DNA of 64,000 nt from Catenulispora sp. GP43 (GTDB taxonomy: Bacteria > Actinomycetota > Actinomycetes > Streptomycetales > Catenulisporaceae). The notes under the pieces were generated by a model. That model saw nothing but the letters and a program-made list of their open reading frames with translations. It did no database searches and was not told the origin of the DNA. The first letter of the stretch is position 1. Each line of letters starts with the position of its first letter. Below are positions 60,356-64,000 of this stretch, in pieces. The DNA lies in the NCBI RefSeq assembly GCF_041260665.1, contig NZ_JBGCCT010000005.1:248001-312000 (forward strand), in the 5' to 3' direction. A program made the translations under genes and the position numbers.

Positions 60356-61008
60356 AATCGGTATCCGCCCTGCCGGTCGGCGACGATCACCCCGGGATCG
60401 CCGAGCTTGCCCCGCAGCCGGCTGACGGTGGCGCGCACCGCACCGGTCCGCGGGTCGAGAAACTCGTCCCAGACTCTGCGGACGAGTTCGTCATGCGGCA
60501 CCGCCTTTCCATCCGCGGCCATCAGCAAGCGCAGCACGGAGAACTCCTTCGGGGTCAGCTCCAGAAGGCGGCCGTCCACCGACACCTCGTGCCGCGTCTC
60601 GTCCAAGGTGATGCTTCCGGAGCGCAGGACGGCGGGCGCCGGCCGGTGCGCGCGGCGGCTCAGTGCGCGCACCCGGGCGACGAGCTCGCCGAAGTCGAAG
60701 GGCTTGGCCAGGTAGTCGTCGGCACCGAGGGCGATCAGGCCGTAGACCTTGTCGGAAAGCGTGCCGGCCGCGGTCAGCATCAGGATCTGCGGCGGATCGG
60801 CCAGAGCGCGCAGCCGCCGGCACACCTCGTCGCCGCTGAGCACCGGCAGATCCCGGTCCAGGATCAGGACGTCGTAGGCGGTGCGCAGACACATCTGCTC
60901 GGCCTGGTCGCCGGCCAGTGCGATGTCCACCGCCATCGCCTCGCGGCGCAGCCCGGTGGCGATCGTGCGCGCCAGGACGCGGTGGTCCTCGGCCACCAGG
61001 ACTCTCAT
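60346..61008 (-). CDS. OmpR/PhoB-type response regulator, 220 aa
   Basis: Receiver: MRVLVAEDHRVLARTIA, phospho-Asp in DVLILDRDLPVLSGDEV, Lys in DYLAKPFDFGELVARV. The winged helix has the OmpR pattern (LELTPKEFSVLRLLMAADGK, LDPRTGAVRATVSRLRGKLG, ADRQGGYRLCD). It likely controls itself and the divergent ABC exporter through the inverted repeat at 61033-61064. The kinase gene overlaps its 3' end. Confidence 0.92.
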   Translation of the reverse strand: MRVLVAEDHRVLARTIATGLRREAMAVDIALAGDQAEQMCLRTAYDVLILDRDLPVLSGDEVCRRLRALADPPQILMLTAAGTLSDKVYGLIALGADDYLAKPFDFGELVARVRALSRRAHRPAPAVLRSGSITLDETRHEVSVDGRLLELTPKEFSVLRLLMAADGKAVPHDELVRRVWDEFLDPRTGAVRATVSRLRGKLGDPGVIVADRQGGYRLCD

Positions 61009-61032
61009 GACTCCATGGAACCATGATCATGA

Positions 61033-61064
61033 TTACAGCCGGATAAGACCTTATGCCGCTGTAA
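61033..61064. promoter_or_regulatory. 15-bp inverted repeat between regulator and ABC permease genes
   Basis: TTACAGCCGGATAAG, AC, CTTATGCCGCTGTAA: arms agree at 13 of 15 positions. A third partial copy (AACAGCTTTATC) follows at 61063. It is a likely binding site for the OmpR-type regulator and covers both divergent promoters. Confidence 0.6.
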
Positions 61065-61107
61065 CAGCTTTATCGGGCCGTACGCGCCGCGCTGCTTGCA
61101 TCGCCGC

Positions 61108-62277
61108 ATGAACTTCGTCAAGCGCGCCGGGATGAGCCTGGTCGTCAGAGCCTCCAGGACCGTCGTCCTGCTGGCGATCTTCGCCGTCATCTGCGCGCTG
61201 CTCCTCGGCGGCTTCCTCTTGCGCGGCGCCGCGGCCCGGCAAGAGGCCGCCGCGCAGCGTGACATCGGCGTGGATGTGACGATCCGCAGTCCGGCGGGGT
61301 TCACGCCGGACCTGGCCGATCGGCTCGGCGCCGCGACCGTCGTGCACCGCTACAACCCCGAGACAAAAGTGCCGGCCGACGCCCTGACCGTGTACGGCGT
61401 CCGGGATCTGGGGCTGCTGCTGCCTTTTTCCTATGGGTCGATGAAGGTCACCCAGGGGCGCGCGATCCTCCCCGAGGACGCCGGGCACGACGTCGCAGTG
61501 ATCGAACATCGCCTCGCCGAGAAGGACCACCTGGCGGTCGGCGGCACCCTGCCGACGCGGTCCGCCGACGGCAGGCGCACGGTCCCGGTCACCGTCGTCG
61601 GCATCTTCCAGGACCCCTCACCAGATCCGACGATGCCGACCCCGCCGCGCGACCTGCCCGGCAACGCGGTGTACGTACCGCTGGCCATGGCACAGAAACT
61701 CAGCACGGCGCCAGTGACGGTGACCGAGGCCGTCTACCGGGTCGGCTCACCGGACCAGGCCGGGCAGCTGAACGCGCGGGCCGCGCGGCTGCTGGCCGCC
61801 GGCACCTTCACCGGGCAGGTCAACGACAAGGCCTACCGGGACCAGGTCCGCCCGATCCAGCGGGTCGGCGCGTTCGCGGCGCTGGTCGTCTGGGTGATCG
61901 CGACGGCCGGGGCGCTGGTCCTGGGCCTCATCGTCATGCTGCAGATCCGCGAGCGCCGGTCCGAACTCGGGGTGCTGCTGTCGATGGGCGAGAAGAAATG
62001 GAAGCTCATCGGCCAACACGTGGTGGAGATGACGGCGGTGGCGCTGCCCGCAGTTGCCCTCGCCGTGCTGGCCGGTGCTCTGGCCGGGCCGTCTTTAGGC
62101 CATGCGTTGCTCGGTCCTCATACCGGTGGTCTCGCCCAGACCCCGGTGCATGTCGAGCCCGCCGCGGTCGCCGAGGTCGCGGGCCTCGCACTCGGCATCT
62201 GCCTGGTCTCGACCATCGTGCCGGGCATCGGAATCCTCCGCCTGCACCCCCGATCCATCCTCACCGACACCGAATAG
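61108..62277 (+). CDS. FtsX/MacB-type ABC transporter permease, 389 aa
   Basis: N-terminal helix (VVLLAIFAVICALLLGGFLL), a large outer MacB-like domain (VDVTIRSPAGFTPDLADRLG to LNARAARLLAAG), then three helices with the FtsX motif MLQIRERRSELGVLLSMGEK. ATG 61108 has no Shine-Dalgarno sequence. The next permease is paralogous (both start MNFVKRA). With the ATPase at 63721 they form one exporter, perhaps for antimicrobial peptides or lipoproteins. Confidence 0.88.
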   Translation: MNFVKRAGMSLVVRASRTVVLLAIFAVICALLLGGFLLRGAAARQEAAAQRDIGVDVTIRSPAGFTPDLADRLGAATVVHRYNPETKVPADALTVYGVRDLGLLLPFSYGSMKVTQGRAILPEDAGHDVAVIEHRLAEKDHLAVGGTLPTRSADGRRTVPVTVVGIFQDPSPDPTMPTPPRDLPGNAVYVPLAMAQKLSTAPVTVTEAVYRVGSPDQAGQLNARAARLLAAGTFTGQVNDKAYRDQVRPIQRVGAFAALVVWVIATAGALVLGLIVMLQIRERRSELGVLLSMGEKKWKLIGQHVVEMTAVALPAVALAVLAGALAGPSLGHALLGPHTGGLAQTPVHVEPAAVAEVAGLALGICLVSTIVPGIGILRLHPRSILTDTE

Positions 62278-62316
62278 CCGCACGCCACCGGACAGCCGCA
62301 CCGACACCGAATAGCC
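62263..62316. repeat. 17-bp direct repeat around the permease stop codon
   Basis: ACCGACACCGAATAGCC occurs at 62263-62279 (containing the TAG stop) and again at 62300-62316. Duplicated stop region. Confidence 0.85.
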
Positions 62317-62334
62317 CAGGAGAACCGACTTCCC

Positions 62335-63714
62335 ATGAACTTCGTCAAACGCGCGGCGCTCAGCCTGTGGGCCCGCAAGAGCCGCACCCTGATCACCCTG
62401 GCCACCTTCCTCGCCATCTCGGTGATGGTCCTGGCGGGCGTCTTGATCGACTCCGCGACGGCGCGGGCCGAACAGGGGGTGAAACGGTCCGTGGGCGCCG
62501 AGGTCACCCTCGAGATGGACCTGAGCAAGATGGGCGCCGGCGGAGCGTTGCAGGCCCCGCACGTCGACGCCGGGATCGTCGACAAGATCGGCGCTCTGCC
62601 ACAGGTGCAGAAGTACACGTACTCGACCTGGGACCGCGCGATCCTGGGCGGTGGCGCCACATTGGTGGACGGCGGGCCGCAAGCGCCGATGGGACCCGGC
62701 GGCACCGTGGACCAGGCCGTCCGCGACAGCTCCGTGCTGTCTGACTTCCGCAGCGGCCGGTTCACACTTCTGTCCGGCGCGCACATAACACCCGCCGACA
62801 AGGATGAGCACAAAGTCCTGATCGAGGAACGGTTCGCCCTGAAGAACCACCTGAAGGTCGGCGACAAACTCACACTCACCGGCAACGACGAGAAGACAAC
62901 CGCCGACTTCACCGTCGGCGGGATCTACCGCGACCCGCGGGCGGTCACCGAGACAGAGCCCGAATACGGCATCAACCCGGCCAACATGATCTACGGGACG
63001 TTCGGGGGTCTCGCCGCGCTCGGTTCGCAGCAAAGCGGATCCCCGCAGGTGAGTACCGCGACTTTCATCCTGCAGGACGCCGACGCGCAGGACGCCTTCA
63101 AAGCTGCGGCCAAGCAGATCGCCGGCTCGGCGCTCGCCGGCTTCAAGCTGGACGTCAACACCAAGGCCATCGATCAGATGACCGGCCCGCTGGGCAGCAT
63201 CCGCACCACGGCGGCCCTGGCCATGTGGCTGATGGCGCTGGCCGGCGCGGCCGTTCTGGCCCTGCTGGCCAACCTGGCCGTCAAGCAGTGCCGCAGGGAG
63301 TACGGCGTCCTGCTGGCGATAGGGGAGCGCAAGACCAAGCTCATCGCTCAGCAGATCCTGGAGATAGCCGCGGTGGCGATCCTCGCCATCGGTATCAGTT
63401 CCCTCATCGCACCGGGACTGACCCAGAGCGCCGGCCAGTGGCTGCTCGGGCGCGACGCGTCCGCGGCGAAGCAGAAGATCGACGCCTGGAAGCCCCCACC
63501 GCCCGGCAGCACCGGCCTCGGCGAGGGCATCGACCCGAACGACAAGCCCGTCGAGAACGCCGACCCCATCGACAAGATCTCGGTGGCGCTCGATCCGGCG
63601 TCCCTGCTCGTGGTCGGTGGCGTCGGCCTGGGCATCGGCCTGCTCGCGACCGCGATCCCGGCCGGTGCCGTGCTGCGTCTCAGTCCTCGAACCATTCTCA
63701 CGAAGGGCAAGTGA
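62335..63714 (+). CDS. FtsX/MacB-type ABC transporter permease, 459 aa
   Basis: ATG 62335 (AGGAGA 12 bases upstream). N-terminal helix (LITLATFLAISVMVLAGVLI), outer domain with EVTLEMDLSKMGAGG, then FtsX helices with VKQCRREYGVLLAIGERKTK and a C-terminal segment rich in Pro/Asp before the last helix. Paralogue of the preceding gene; the two likely form the membrane dimer. Confidence 0.9.
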   Translation: MNFVKRAALSLWARKSRTLITLATFLAISVMVLAGVLIDSATARAEQGVKRSVGAEVTLEMDLSKMGAGGALQAPHVDAGIVDKIGALPQVQKYTYSTWDRAILGGGATLVDGGPQAPMGPGGTVDQAVRDSSVLSDFRSGRFTLLSGAHITPADKDEHKVLIEERFALKNHLKVGDKLTLTGNDEKTTADFTVGGIYRDPRAVTETEPEYGINPANMIYGTFGGLAALGSQQSGSPQVSTATFILQDADAQDAFKAAAKQIAGSALAGFKLDVNTKAIDQMTGPLGSIRTTAALAMWLMALAGAAVLALLANLAVKQCRREYGVLLAIGERKTKLIAQQILEIAAVAILAIGISSLIAPGLTQSAGQWLLGRDASAAKQKIDAWKPPPPGSTGLGEGIDPNDKPVENADPIDKISVALDPASLLVVGGVGLGIGLLATAIPAGAVLRLSPRTILTKGK

Positions 63715-63720
63715 CCTGCC

Positions 63721-64000
63721 ATGACCGTGTCCTCCACGACAGGCGCCGCCACACCCGTCCTGCGCCTCGACGGCGTCAGCCACACCTATTCGGACCAGCG
63801 CCGCAGGAGCGCAGTCCTCAACGGCATCAGCTACGCCTTCCAACGCGGCACCTTCTACACGATCCTGGGCCCGTCCGGCAGCGGCAAGACGACGCTGCTC
63901 AGTCTGGCCAGCGGCCTGGACACCCCGACCCGGGGCACCATCAGCTTCGAGGGCCGCGATCTGCGGGACCTGGGCCTGGGCCGCTACCGCAATCGGCACG
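63721..64000 (+). CDS. ABC transporter ATP-binding protein (3' end beyond window)
   Basis: ATG 63721, six bases after the permease stop. Visible: LRLDGVSHTYSD, Walker A LGPSGSGKTTLLSLASGLD, and the MacB/LolD-type DTPTRGTISFEGRDLRDLG. The Q-loop, signature and Walker B lie past the right edge. It powers the two permeases upstream. Confidence 0.93.
   Translation, partial: MTVSSTTGAATPVLRLDGVSHTYSDQRRRSAVLNGISYAFQRGTFYTILGPSGSGKTTLLSLASGLDTPTRGTISFEGRDLRDLGLGRYRNRH

Noticed and set aside
1-64000. tRNA, rRNA, riboswitch, phage, insertion sequence or biosynthetic gene cluster
   Set aside because: No cloverleaf, rRNA block, transposase, integrase, phage gene, PKS or NRPS was recognised on either strand.

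Overview
The window looks like chromosomal DNA of a high-GC actinomycete. Codons end almost always in G or C, GTG starts are common, secreted proteins carry long Ala-rich signal peptides, and the gene families (LAL-type LuxR regulators, NB-ARC regulators, SigE-type and SnoaL-tailed sigma factors, a DosR/DevR-type system) are typical of Streptomyces, Catenulispora or Actinospica relatives. Species cannot be fixed from the sequence alone. I saw no rRNA, tRNA, CRISPR array, prophage or insertion sequence. Layout: 1-4.7 kb is a leftward run of secreted proteins (beta-propeller protein, S53 sedolisin, a large protein resembling the non-catalytic parts of S8 proteases, a small secreted protein). 5-12.7 kb holds a DUF3068 membrane protein with a Crp-like site, a GH5 glycosidase, a DUF899 protein, a hydrolase, a sigma factor gene broken by an in-frame TGA, and a divergent MFS/TetR pair. 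12.7-21.3 kb is a regulatory patch: a truncated LAL regulator, two related alpha/beta hydrolases, an NB-ARC/TPR regulator, a complete LAL regulator and an amidohydrolase. Three of these genes share an almost identical 22-bp promoter box placed exactly 17 bp before a TASCGT -10 element. 23-27 kb has an isolated mraY, a TAT-exported flavin oxidase and an AcuC-type deacetylase. 27-46.7 kb is the most coherent region, a dormancy/hypoxia island. It encodes a DosS-like twin-GAF histidine kinase that keeps the presumed heme histidine, a DosR-like response regulator with an almost unchanged DNA-recognition helix, four tandem-domain universal stress proteins, HtpX, a CBS site-2 protease, a CBS-BON protein, a GNAT/ADP-forming acyl-CoA ligase, a beta-CASP metallo-hydrolase, a flavin-binding split-barrel protein, a zinc alcohol dehydrogenase, a SHOCT protein and a GAF protein ending in a histidine-less HisKA_3 helix. 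At least twelve 14-bp DosR-like boxes lie in its intergenic spaces, including those before the kinase and the regulator. 46.7-64 kb carries a SigE-type sigma factor with a membrane partner, a LacI regulator with GGAAGCGCT operators before a GH12-CBM13 glucanase, two small ORFs, an SDR, a large S8-like protein with an unusual active site, a membrane protein/TIGR01777 pair, a DUF4234 protein, a tryptophan-dioxygenase homologue with Ser at the distal His position, and an OmpR two-component system divergent from an FtsX-type ABC exporter whose ATPase runs off the right edge.
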